A stretch of DNA of 64,000 bases, taken from assembly GCF_001640805.2 (NCBI RefSeq), contig NW_026116468.1:1-64000 (forward strand). Direction: 5' to 3'. The DNA is from Lates calcarifer (taxonomy: Eukaryota; Chordata; Actinopteri; Centropomidae). Under the pieces are notes generated by a model, which was not told the origin of the DNA, made no database searches, and worked only from the letters and a program-made list of their open reading frames with translations. Of this stretch, positions 28,368-39,840 are shown piece after piece (within the stretch, counting starts at the first letter, position 1; each line of letters starts with the position of its first letter). The translations under genes and the position numbers were made by a program.

Positions 28368-31300
28368 GTTTTAAATCACAAAGGAATGGGGAGAAAAGTC
28401 AGATTTTGTCATTAAAAGAGCATACAGGTAACCCAGTTAGATGATGGTTTTAACTTTGGAACTTTGGAAGGCTGTTTATGAAACATACTATTCCTGTCTT
28501 TTTCCCTCCCTCTATAACACACTGTCACAACCTGGCTCAAAAAAGGACAAAGCTGAGAGGACCACACACAGGACTATTTTACTGAAATTGTATTTTTGAT
28601 TTTCATCCGACTTTCAACTGTAGACCTGATAGTGTATAGTGTAGCCTACTTATTCTTAATTATGTAGACAATAAATAGATCAATGAACAGGGATGTGGCT
28701 TGACTGTTAACCACAGATTATTGTTACAGTCTTCCCCCTAAAATCTAATGCTTTATGTTTTGGGGATACAAGATAACTGTATAAACACATTTATGCCCTG
28801 ACAACATGAGTAATATAGGTGTACAGGCATAAACATGCCAGTCATGTCCTAAAATCAATCTTCTCTTTCTTTCTGACAGTGCTGTTGAACTTTTGCACCA
28901 AACTTGGACTGGAAAATTTTTATCCCAACAAACTCACTCTTCGTTCTCTCTTGGAGATCAACAAAAACAGTATATATGATGAAATTGTCCAATCAGTGGA
29001 GAAAATACCATGGTGTTTTCTCAGAAAACTATTTAAAATCAGTGCAGACTGCAGGAGCTGTACACAATTATCAACCAATTATGGAGAGAACAATGAACTT
29101 GACTTTGACCCTCACTCTGCAGATGATTCTGTAGACAGTGAGGTTAACCCTCTGGACCTAATCACAGCAGTCTTCCTTTGTGCTGACAGCTTCTTGCAAC
29201 AGGAAATTGCCCTCAAAATGTCAATGTGCCAGTTTCCTGTCCCACTGCTGTTGCCCCATGGCAATAACAGTCAGTGTACTTTGATGCTGTGGGCTCTGAG
29301 AGACATTGTCAAAGAGTGGTGTCCACATGGTTTGTCTGAATCAAGAGGGTTTATTGAAGAAAACATTGTCCAAGCAGATATACCATTCTATTCTTTTGTG
29401 AGACTGAAAAACTGTAGTTTATCAAAGTCCCAGCTTTTAAATCATGTTCTCAGCCGTGGCCAACAGAATCACAGTATCTTCATTAACAGGGAAATGGAAG
29501 GAGGAGCAGTTAAAAGAAAAATAGCCAATGGACTGGTAGAAGTTTATTGGTACCTTCCTTGTGGCAAAGGAAATCTTGACATTTTTCCAGAGCCAGTTGC
29601 ATTTGCCAATCTGAGAGGAGACATTGGTCAGTCACTCACACAATTCAACTTTCTTCTTCAAGTATCCACTGCTATGTTTGTATTCCTGGACAAAGTTGAG
29701 GAAAATGAGCACAAGATTCTGATGTCTCTTCAAGGTGAGAAATCCAAACTCTTCTTCGTTGTTAATCACAAGGAAGGAAACACCCAAAAGGAACTCAAGT
29801 CTGTCAAGACTAGGGTGAAAGAATTAGATTTACCAAACAGCAGAGTAAAGATCAAAGATCCAAAGTTAAATGTTGCAGAGTTTTCAAAGAAACTTTGTGA
29901 AGCCATCAAGACATCACTGACAGAGGAAACAGGCAGAATGAATATTGAAAACATGTTTAACCAAGCCATTGAACTTGGCCTGTCTGTGGATGAATGCACA
30001 AGTAAAAACCAAAAAGAGGCAGCAGAAGAGATCATAGAAGGAACAGGGCTTCTGAGTATTCAAGACTACAAGAAACAAGAACTTCCGTTGCAAGGAGAGA
30101 ACTGGAAAAGGCTATCACAGCTAGAAAAGGAGGAGTGTAGATTGAAGAAATCTGGTGACTCAGGCCTTGAAGAGCACAAATCTCAGCTACAGGAAGAAAA
30201 ACGACAAATCAGAAAGGAGCAAAGACAATACAAACTGTCCAACAGAATGAAGCATTTTCTTGAGTACTTGTCTACAAGTGACAAAATAAGAAGAGATTTT
30301 TTTCTTAAGTGGATGAAACTCAAACTTGATGCGCATTCACGGGACACACTGTCAGACTTGCGTAGCAAATTCAAAGAGCAATGTGAGAAGAAAGATGTAA
30401 AACGTATGGCAGAATTAGATCAAGCTTTGCTGGATAGTTCTTTAGGAATAGAGCATTACATGAGAGAAATGGGACTGATCTATGAATTCTCCATTATCAA
30501 CTCAACAGAAACTGCAGATCAAACAACTCATCTCCCTGGTGTGGCTGCTGAAATGCTGTTGGATGGATATCCTTTAGAACTCTTGGATGGAGATGTTTCC
30601 AACGTCCCAGAGAGATGGGTGACAGATGTGCTGATGGAGCTTCACAGGAAGGTTGGGGAGCAGAGTAGATTGTTGGTTCTGACTGTGTTGGGTGTTCAAA
30701 GTACCGGAAAGTCAACACTTCTCAACACCATGTTTAGTGTGCAGTTTCCTGTCAGCAGCGGCAGATGCACAAGAGGAGCTTATATGCTCTTCCTTAAAGT
30801 TGGAGAGGATTTGAAAAGTGACTTAAACTGTGACTTTGTTGTCCTCATTGACACAGAGGGTCTAAAGTCTCCTGATCTTGCACAACTAGAGGACAGTTAT
30901 GAACATGACAACCAGCTGGCAACTTTTGTCATTGGCTTAAGTGATGTCACCATTATTAACATTGCAATGGAAAACTTGACTGAAATGAAAGATGTCCTGC
31001 AAATCACAGCTCACGCGTTCTTAAGAATGAAGCAAATTGGTAAAAAACCAGTTTGTCATTTTGTTCACCAGAATGTTGCTGGAGTTTCAGCTCATGCAAA
31101 GACCATGATTGAAAGAAAACATATTTTGGACCAACTCAACGAAATGATTCAACTTGCAGCTGAAATGGAAAGGCAGCCTTCTATAAAAGCATTCACAGAT
31201 GTGCTGGACTATGACATAGAAAGGAACAACTGGAACATCCCAGGACTCTGGCATGGAACCCCACCAATGGCACCTGTGAGCATTGGTTACAGTGAAGCTG

Positions 31301-33543
31301 TGGCAGATTTCAAACAAAATCTTTTGGATACAGTGAAAAGTGACAGAACTAATGAAGTCTCAAAGATACCAGAGTTTCTAGAATGGATGAAAAGTCTCTG
31401 GAAAGCAGTCAAGTATGAGAACTTCATCTTTAGTTTCAGAAACACCCTTGTGGCTCATGCCTATGACAACTTGTGGAAAGAGTTCAGTCAGTGGGAATGG
31501 GACTTTAGAAAAGAGATTCTCTCCTGGCAGAATAAAGCAAAGTTAGAAATCTTAAATGCTGACAATGAAGCTGAGATGGAGACTTGGAACAGATTGGTTG
31601 CATCAAAAAAAGGTGAGGTGTCAGACAAAATAACAGACCAACAAACAAAAATAAAGGAGAAACTCAGTGACTACTACAGAAAGAAAGACAGACATGTAAA
31701 TCTGATAGAGAAATACAAAGCTGATTTTATCAACAATATAAACAGTCTGGCAAATGAAATTCAACATTCTGTGAGTAATAAACTGGATTGTGTTCTTGAG
31801 CAAAAAATAAGTTCAAAAAAGGTTCAGGACATTCAGAGAGAATACAGAGCTGTGATTGAAAAGCGAGTCATGAAGCTCCTGAGTGACTGCAAAGAGTCCA
31901 CACTGACTGATGAACAACTGACACATCAGTTTGAAAAGATGTGGAATGGAGCTACTGTAAATGTGTCTGGCCTGAAAGAGCGAGATATTGCAGCATGTGT
32001 CTTGAAGCAGTTGAGAAAGAATTTTTTAAACCGGAATGTCAATAAAGAACTGCAGAAAATTAAAGACCTATCGAAAATTGGGATGGATCCATTTAAAACC
32101 AGAAGATACCATGTAGACTCCTATGTGGAGCAGTTTCAAAATTGGTGGAATGGAGATTTGCAGAGCTTTGCAGACAGTGTGATTGACACTTCCACAAAGT
32201 TTGTTCTTGATAAAACAAAGGCAAATGGAGATTATCATGACTCCTTCACAAGGGATCTTCTGAAAAAAATAGATGAATCCCTTCAACAAAACTACAGGCA
32301 TTACAAAACAAATTCACAGTTTGAGATTGAGCTGAAACTTCACATTTGTGGCATTGCCTCAAGAGAGTTTCTCAAAATGCACAAAAAATTCTTGTCAGAG
32401 AATGATCCACAAACTCAGTTGGAAAAGTACAAGACTCAGTACTTGTCAGATTTTCTTGACTTATACAAACAAAAAGATGATTGCCAACGTAAAGCAACTG
32501 CTTTTGTCCAACTGTGTATCAAACCTGCTGTAGAAGAGTACATCAGTAGGTCTCTGGGAGTAGATATTGTGGATGAAATTTTGACAAGTTGCCATTCAGC
32601 AGAGTACAGCTCACGTTCATTTTTCCAGTACAACATTCAGAAAGAGCTGCTGAAAAAGGAAGACTTTGAGAGTTTTGTCAAGTACATTGGTAACTATGAA
32701 ATATATGTGAAGGATTGGATATTTCAGCACATCCTGAAAAAAATGGCAGAGGACAAAACATTGTGCAAACTGAAGAACAAAAATCTGCAGGTCATAGTTA
32801 AAAAAATAACAGATGTAATAGCACAGGCCTCAAAAGGAGAGGATGGTGCTCTGCTGCCAGATAACAAGGAAAGCATCACAGAGCTCATCAGCAACATGCG
32901 CAAATATTTGATTAAAGACATCTCACTTTCAGTAGAGGATGAAAAAACCACCTTGTTTCAAATCCAAAGTACATGCCATCCATTTATCAAAAGCCTCAAG
33001 ATCTCGATAGAGAACTTAAAAGAACAACTTCAGGAGGAATTCACAAACTCTGAAGACATCACTGAGACTCTGAACAAGCTTCCTGACAAACCACAGGATG
33101 AGCTGTTCAAGCGAGTGATTGGCTGTGGACATCAGTGCCCATTTTGTAAAGTTCCCTGTGAGGCTGGAGGCAAGGAACACAAACAGCATCATGCAACTAT
33201 TCATCGACCACAAGGTCTTGGTAGGTATAGGAACACAGCCACTAAGCAGCTAGTTGAAACACTGTGTACAACTGATGTTCACAGTGAAAGAAAATTTTTA
33301 AATGCAGAAACTAAAGGGGAGTATCATCCCTACAAGGAGTACACAAAGTACTATCCAGACTGGCTGATTCCTCCAGACAATACCATAGAGGCATCTGACT
33401 ACTGGAAATATGTCCTAGTACAATACAATGACAGATTTGCTCAAGAATACAAAGCCAAGCCAGCTGATGCTCCAGAGGCCTGGAGGAGAATCACAAAGGA
33501 AGAAGCACTAAAAGGTTTGAAAGATGCCTTCAACATAAAGTGA
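28368..33543 (+). CDS. GVIN-like interferon-induced very large GTPase, copy 2 (intact)
   Basis: The main coding exon 28,880-33,543 is open for about 1554 aa. It is preceded by a small phase-1/phase-1 exon 28,368-28,427 (GFKSQRNGEKSQ...). The N-terminal part (KLGLENFYPNKLTLRSLLEI) and the 500 residues after it are typical of the GVIN/VLIG/URGCP group. The G domain begins at the P-loop GVQSTGKST (30,691 on, about residue 605 of this exon) with the DTEGL switch motif at about 30,850. A long helical region with Lys/Glu-rich stretches follows, then a Cys/His cluster (GCGHQCPFCKVPCEAGGKEH, 33,121-33,180) and a C-terminal YYPDWLIPPD / SDYWKYV block. Large, mostly intronless coding exons are usual for this family. 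Expected to be a cytosolic or nuclear GTPase induced by interferon. No in-frame lesion; the start exon is uncertain. It is the only full-length open copy of the three. Confidence 0.9.
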
Positions 33544-33559
33544 ACACACAATCCTGACA

Positions 33560-35330
33560 AATATCTTTAAACGAAACAACATTTAAACATGCAAGAATTT
33601 TTCATGTAGAAATGTAAACCTTGGGGAGAATAATACAGGGACTAAACATGTCAGGACATTCAGCAGAACAATCAATCAAATTAAAGACAGATCAATGCAG
33701 TTTAAATACTGACCAATTTGGATTAAATTTTAGTCCTCACCCAGGGTAAGTCAGTGTAATGACAGATGAAATATGTGTATGAAATAATTAAGTATGACAG
33801 AACACAATATTTTTTCATGTTATTATTATTATTATTTTCTTAAATATTATATATGCTTTGTTTTCTTTGTACAATTTTCTGTAGGCCTTCTTTCATAATG
33901 ACTGGTGTGCACAGTATTAATGTTGACAATGACAATGATAAAGAAAATGCTGTACTACAGAGATCATGTAAGAAAAGTCAGGGTTTTACAGTGATTGTTT
34001 TTACTTTTTTTGGTATTGGTATAAGATCATGTTTGTAATATTTTGGTTATATTATTTTGATAAGTTCAACTTTTTGTTTTTATTCTTCTTATTGCTGTAT
34101 TATTTGATATTTCTGTATGTCTATGTGCATAATGACCATAATGATGATGATGAAGATTTATTACAGAGAACATGTGGAAAAAAGAAATGTTTTATATTGT
34201 ATATGTCAGCAGGATTTCAGCTTCACAGTTGACTTTCTAATACTGACTTGTAAAAGAATGTTTGATACCAATCAATGATTGACAAATATTGATAGAAATG
34301 ACTCAGTGCTTACTTGCTTTGGTTTTTACACAGATTATAATAATGAGATGAACAAACCACAAAGAAGCTGAAACCACAGTAACAGTCAGTCAATTTTTTT
34401 CATGTTCATTTTATTTCTAAGATGTTTATCAAACTAACATAATGAATGGTATGCACCAAAATGATGATGATTTTGTTCTAGGAAGTACAAAGATCCCGTG
34501 AAGAGATGTTTTTTAATGTGTCAATATTTACATTTTAAAAGCTGTATTTAACTCTACCTGCAAAATGTAATCTTTTACATTGTAAAAGTTATTAATGTGT
34601 GATAGAGCAAATAATAATAATGTTAATGCAAATTACTTTTTACTTCATGCACAGATACTGTGGCATTCTCTCATGTGTTGTCAATGATTACCTTGTAACT
34701 TTTATTCTTTTAGACAAATGATGATGTTTTGAATAACCAACAAGTAAAAAAGCTGAAAGTAGTTTTTTAATCTGACTTGTTTTTTATGGGGTTTTTTTTG
34801 ATAAAAAAAGGTTTTTCATTCATCTTGCTACACAGCTCTGTATATAATGCAAGTATTAAAGATAGTGATGCTGCTGCTGCTGCTGAAGTGATGTTTTCTC
34901 ATGTCATTTTTGTTCTTATTTACTTTACTTTTCATTACTATTTTTACTGTTTTATTTTCTCATATACACATGTAAAATATATCTATCTCTTAAAGTGTAT
35001 TTGTTAAAAGTCAGTTAAATGTTCAGTATATGTTGATGTAACTGACATTGTGACTCATGTTTGAAAATGGACTAATAAATCCAACAGCAAGGAATACTAT
35101 GTTTAAGGTTTTTTCCCCCCTTCTTCGAGTTGATATACATTAAGATCATGTCCATAATGACTACTGTTGATAATTATGATATATGCACAAAACAGTGTGG
35201 AAAAATCATAATAAATGTGTTGATAAAGCATAGATTTTTAAAGTAGCTGTAATCAATGTTTTTATGACAATTTTATGACAACATGAAAGTGTGACAGTGT
35301 GAGAGGTGTCTCTGGTTGTGATGAATGTAC
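33560..35330 (+). repeat. Duplicated 3' flank of GVIN copy 2 with degenerate modules
   Basis: Matches the flank of copy 1 in blocks, for example GACTTGCTTTGG-like TTTACA stretches at about 21,570-21,595 and 34,310-34,330. The module (GTGCA-nAAT, then ATG/GAT triplets, then ACAGAGAnCATGT) appears near 33,905, 34,125, 34,450, 34,850 and 35,150, at intervals of about 220-400 bases. Confidence 0.6.
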
Positions 35331-36730
35331 AGAGAATTATCAGCTAAATAAGAGCTTTATAGTGACTTTCAGCTCATTGTTTATCTATCCAGACCACAAT
35401 TTTTTGTTCTGGTTCACTCACACTGCTCTCATCATTGTTTTCAGCGGCAGCAGGCAGCTGTTTTTGCAGAAAAAAACAAAAAAATCCACCATCCACTACC
35501 TGCTGAGCAGCAATCAGCAGAGAGCTAACAAATAGAATTAAAATACTTTCCAGAGAGCTAGGTTTAGCAAACTGTAAAGTTAACCTTGAACTTTGAGACA
35601 AATCCTGACATAGAAAACTCACAGGTTTTTGGTTCCAGTTCAGCTGCTACATAAGGTCAGTGAGTAAGTTCACTCTGAGTTCAGTGTGTGCCTGTTGAAT
35701 GGAACAAAGCATCATCAATGGAACTCCATACTATAATTCAACATGCCAACAGCTAAAAGAGAAGAAAAGCCTCCATTTTAATCTAGTGAAGCTAGAAAAT
35801 AGTAATGTTTAACGGCACAGCAGTGGCAGTGAAAGTGTCTCAGTTGGCAGAAAATAGCCAATGCATGACCAATATTACATTTTACTCAGTCCAATCATTC
35901 ATTGTTTATACCTGAATTTCTTTAATGGATGATAAAGTGCTGGAATCATACTGTATGTTAAAGTTTTAAATATATTTCTTTAGCTGTAACTTGATGGGGA
36001 CAAAGTGCTGCTGGCAGTGGAAGATGAAACCAAACAGACATAAGTTTAGTAATAGGTCTATGATTGTCACCTCATAGTCTGATGATTTTGGTCAACTGTA
36101 GTTGAAAAAGTGTTGAGGTTCAAACCAAGTGACAATTTTTAAATTATCTATCTTAAATGTAAAAGTGTCTCAGTGTCTGAATATTTAATGACTATATTTC
36201 AACGTGCAGTAAATTTAAAGTCACTGAGTTGAAAGTAGGCTGGAGCCTATCCCAGCTGAGAGGTGGGGTGCACCCTGACAGACTGCCAGTCCATCGCAGG
36301 GCCATGAGAAATTATGGCTCATAGATCAGTGTCTTATGTGTCTAAAGCTGTATACAGATATCATTTTTTTACTACAGTAATGTACAGTAAATGTTTCAGA
36401 GCAGAGAACTGATAAACAACCTGACATTTTACTTAATGTCCACTCTCACACTTGCGTACACAAACTTCATCATGCTATCAACACTTCATGAATGCACAGA
36501 GGTCTCTGAAGTTTCAGTTTCAAAATGAGTACAGCCTGCATGGCTATATTTATACTGGCCTAATTTTAGGACGCCCAGGGTTCCCCCCAACCTGGAATAA
36601 TACCTTTCCTCCCCACAGACGGAAACCCCTAATGCAGAAAATTTAAGAAAAGGTTTTTCTGCTTACTTTTTATAGGCGACCTTGTCATTAAAACTACTGG
36701 CAGATGAAGTGAATAATACTGTCATTGCAA
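35331..36730. other. Intergenic stretch with minor repeats
   Basis: No gene is seen. A known-looking fish repeat lies at 36,237-36,310. The short open frames have no recognisable motif. Confidence 0.4.
36237..36310 (+). repeat. Common fish interspersed repeat fragment
   Basis: The phrases GGCTGGAGCCTATCCCAGCT, GGTGGGGTGCACCCTGACAG and CCAGTCCATCGCAGGGC form a motif found throughout fish genomes (recalled, class not assigned). Confidence 0.6.
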
Positions 36731-36734
36731 TACA

Positions 36735-36849
36735 ATATTCTGCTGGGAAACCTTGGATCCTAATTCCACCACCCATCTAAACATTGTTTGAGTAGGATTC
36801 CTTACTGGTACCGTTACCCCTTGATGCTCTCAAGGGGTAACGGTACCAG
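36735..36849. mobile_element. Tc1-like scrap ending in a perfect hairpin
   Basis: TTCTGCTGGGAAACCTTGGA (36,739 on) belongs to the same Tc1-like family as 11,430-11,485. Degraded element sequence continues to about 36,804. It is followed by a perfect inverted repeat, arms 36,805-36,824 and 36,830-36,849 (20 bases each, CTGGTACCGTTACCCC... and its complement) with a 5-base loop TGCTC. Confidence 0.55.
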
Positions 36850-37129
36850 CAATTATGCTGTCCACTCATATCAAGTCGGCTGATCTGACTGAGTGAAAAC
36901 ATGTGAAATCCCAGATGTTGTGTACTAAACTGTAGATGCTAATAGCTAGTCTCCTGGTCTTTGCCATGATGTCTGTGCTGAGAATACCAAGCTCCAATTG
37001 TGACCAAATTTGGCTGTGCATAGACTGAGACCACAAATAAGACAGCCAAGTTTAGAAGTGAATGATGTTTACATCATCACAGGTGCTGGCCTTTTTATAA
37101 ATCATGTAGTTTAAGATAATAAGATAACA

Positions 37130-37222
37130 GAAAGTGAAAGTAGGGGGTCTCTCTATAAAAGAACCACTGCCTCTCTTTCACTATCTTATTTTGTCTCTGC
37201 TGCAGCCGCACTACAGTAAAAG
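37130..37222 (+). promoter_or_regulatory. Promoter and first exon of GVIN copy 3 with interferon-type site
   Basis: GAAAGTGAAAG at 37,130-37,140 is a perfect GAAANNGAAA interferon-regulatory-factor/ISRE core. TATAAAA follows at 37,154-37,160. The expected start is near 37,185. The leader ends at an AAAAG|GTAAGC donor (exon end 37,222), so the first exon is probably non-coding. The layout fits an interferon-induced gene and the family name, although the coding region downstream is broken. Confidence 0.6.
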
Positions 37223-37679
37223 GTAAGCATCCAAAGTAACAGAAAGTCTATGTTTGAGTGTAGTTGTTATGTTTATTAAATGTACGACTGTGTGTGTGTG
37301 TGTGTGTGTGTGTGTGGTGGGTACATCTTATTGCACCCCATGTTTGGTTTCATGTATCTTTCCATGAGGGAGAAATGGGAAAACATAACTTTAAAACCAG
37401 GTCAGTGAGCAGTAGTATAAATTTTGTCAGTTGATCTCTATGAATCTTTTCCTTCTCTGTCTCCTGTGTTGTATTACACATCACAGGGATATAATGCTAA
37501 TCCTACCCTATCTGCTCTTCCTCTCTCATCTTTATCACCTTCAGTCTTTTCATTTTCATCTGTGTCAGTGAAGAAAGTAAACACAGGGTCAGTTGATATT
37601 TATATGCAAATGTTACAGTTAGGATAATCTTGCAATGAAAAAATGGGGGTACCTCATTTATTTGGTAACCCTTGGGAGA

Positions 37680-38040
37680 GGCCGTACCCCTAGGTTTGGA
37701 AACTATATGACCAAATTAACTAACTGTATAAAAATTAAAGCAAGCGGCACCTCGATAATGCTGCTTTCACACTGATACCGCAGTGAAATTCTAATGATGT
37801 AATATACAATAATGTCTCAGTCACAGGGACAATATTTCTACATTATGACTATTTTACTTTTGATATGTTAAGTATTTTTCCTGATAAAACTTAAAGTCAT
37901 ATTTTGAATGCAGACTTCTACTGTAATGGGATATTGTCACTTCTATCGGAAGAAAGTAAATTCAGTGTAGCTAGCTTAGTCGAGTGCATTTGTTTTCTGG
38001 CTTGACATTGCAATCCCCATATGATCCCCTAGAACAATAA
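37680..38040 (+). repeat. Local intronic duplication, copy a (empty site)
   Basis: Starts at CCTAGGTTTGGAAACTATAT and runs past CATTTGTTTTCTGGCTTGAC. It is repeated at about 38,813-39,840 in the same orientation. This copy lacks the transposon present in the other and so shows the pre-insertion state. Confidence 0.75.
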
Positions 38041-38812
38041 AGAGGAAAAGTGGATTTATATAATCTAAACAGATATATGTACAAATATACAGAACTGCAA
38101 TGGTAGTTCATATTGACATGAATTAGCAGACAGGAAATGAGCCACACAATGTGAGGGAGAGAGAAGAGGTGACATAAAAATAAAAATAATATGAGGGAAA
38201 GCTGAGATAAAATATCAAAAAACTTACTCCAGCTGGCAACAGCGGGAGGTGGAATCAAAATTGACTCTAAAGGAGGTATGTCACCCTCTTGTGGTGGTTT
38301 GCATTCAAAGCCCAGTGAGAGACATACATTACATTCAGTGGAAAAGAAAGGAAAATTTATTAATTTTTCATATGATCGCAATAATCTTGAAAGACATGAT
38401 AATCCAACATTCTCATAGTAATTTTGTTGATTTGCAATTAAATAGTTCAGCAGTTTTAATGTTGTCTTGTGTGTGTTTTTCTCTTTGCACTTCTCCATAG
38501 GATCAATGATAGGACTCTTAAAGAATAGCGGTGGAGTAGTGAAAGCAGAACCAGAGAACAGCCGAGAGTTACCAGATCCAGACCCTGGAGGACATGAGGA
38601 ACCAGAGAACAGCATCGAGAAAGCAGACCTAGATCCAGGTAATGACCCTCCCAGTTACTTATATATACAATTTACGGTTTCATTTCACAGTTCTCAGCTC
38701 CAGGCAAAGTAAGGAGGGCCCCCAAAGAAAACCCTGCTCAAGACCCCCTGTTGTTTAGAGGCAGCCCTGCATGACCCCTCAGATTTATGTGGTAACACAT
38801 TGGACAGCCCAA

Positions 38813-39840
38813 ACCCTAGGTTTGGGAACTATATGACCAACCTACCTAACTGTATGAAGAAGTTTAAACTAGCTCTACCTGTAAAGTACAACACACTCAC
38901 ACATTGATACATCAGTAAAATTCTAGTAATGTATATATAGTAGGGATAGACCGATTATCGTCCGGGCCGATTATCGGCGCTGATATTCTGCATTTTAATG
39001 CGTATTGGCATCTGCCTTTTTTTAAATCCGATGGCCGATAAGAGATCAATTTAAAACTGGGTTATTTTGGCTCTGATGCAGCCGCGCCTCTCTGTCTGCA
39101 GTCACTACTCTGTCTCCAGCATTGTCCCACCCACAGCACCATCTGTTTGGTTACAGGCAGAGCCACGTCACGGGTAACAGCCAATCAGCAGTGAAAGCTG
39201 TGCACGCACTGTGCTCTCACACACGACGGAGAGGAGAAAAAGTTTTGCCGAGTGGAGAAGCTCCGGAGAGCAGATATATGTTTCTTTATTTACTGTAGTA
39301 AACTTTAGGGACCTATTTAGTTTTCATTTAACTTTATAAGACATGCTGCTGAGCCTGGGAGCTCCCTGCACTTTTTGTTAGAATTTTAAAACAAAGATGT
39401 CAATTGTCTAAGATAAAAAAAACCTTTAACATGTTGCCAATCTGAAAAGCTGTTTAATAAACATATGCTTAAAGGCATTTAACGAAGTTGACACCATTAT
39501 TTTCACTTTTACTGCAAATTAATTTCGGCTCCAAATATCGGTTATCAGCCTCCTTGACTACTAATAATCGGTATCTGTATCAGCCCTGAAAAAAAACATA
39601 TCAGTCTATCTCTAATATACTGTCTCTCTCAAGGGGACAATATTTCTACATTATGAGTATTTTTTTTACTTTCGATGTATTTTCCCTGATAAAACTTTCA
39701 TATTTTCAATGCAGGACTTTTACTGTAATGGGATATTTTCACTACTTCTATAGGAAGAAAGTAAAATCAGTGTAGCTAGCTTAATTAGTCTAGTGCATTT
39801 GTTTTCTACCTTGACATTCCAATTCTCCTGGAACATTAAG
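38813..39840 (+). repeat. Local intronic duplication, copy b (filled site)
   Basis: Matches 37,680-38,040 on both sides of an inserted transposon. The left part is 38,813-38,940 and the right part begins at about 39,615 (ATACTGTCTCTCTCAAGG). The two duplicates flank the short exon at 38,501-38,638, one on each side. Confidence 0.75.
38941..39614 (+). mobile_element. Non-autonomous DNA transposon with terminal inverted repeats
   Basis: Starts TAGGGATAGACCGATTAT and ends TCAGTCTATCTCTA, the imperfect inverted complement. The interior near each end is rich in CCGATTATCGGC-like repeats, a pattern I recognise from a widespread fish element. No transposase frame was seen in 674 bases. The precise ends are supported by the empty duplicate at 37,680-38,040. 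The target duplication in the TATATA flank is unclear, so the superfamily (hAT-like or other) is left open. Confidence 0.7.

Noticed and set aside
37949..38615. Minus-strand open frame of 214 codons
   Set aside because: It is the antisense of the GVIN copy 3 short exon and of a local duplication; no motif or splice support.
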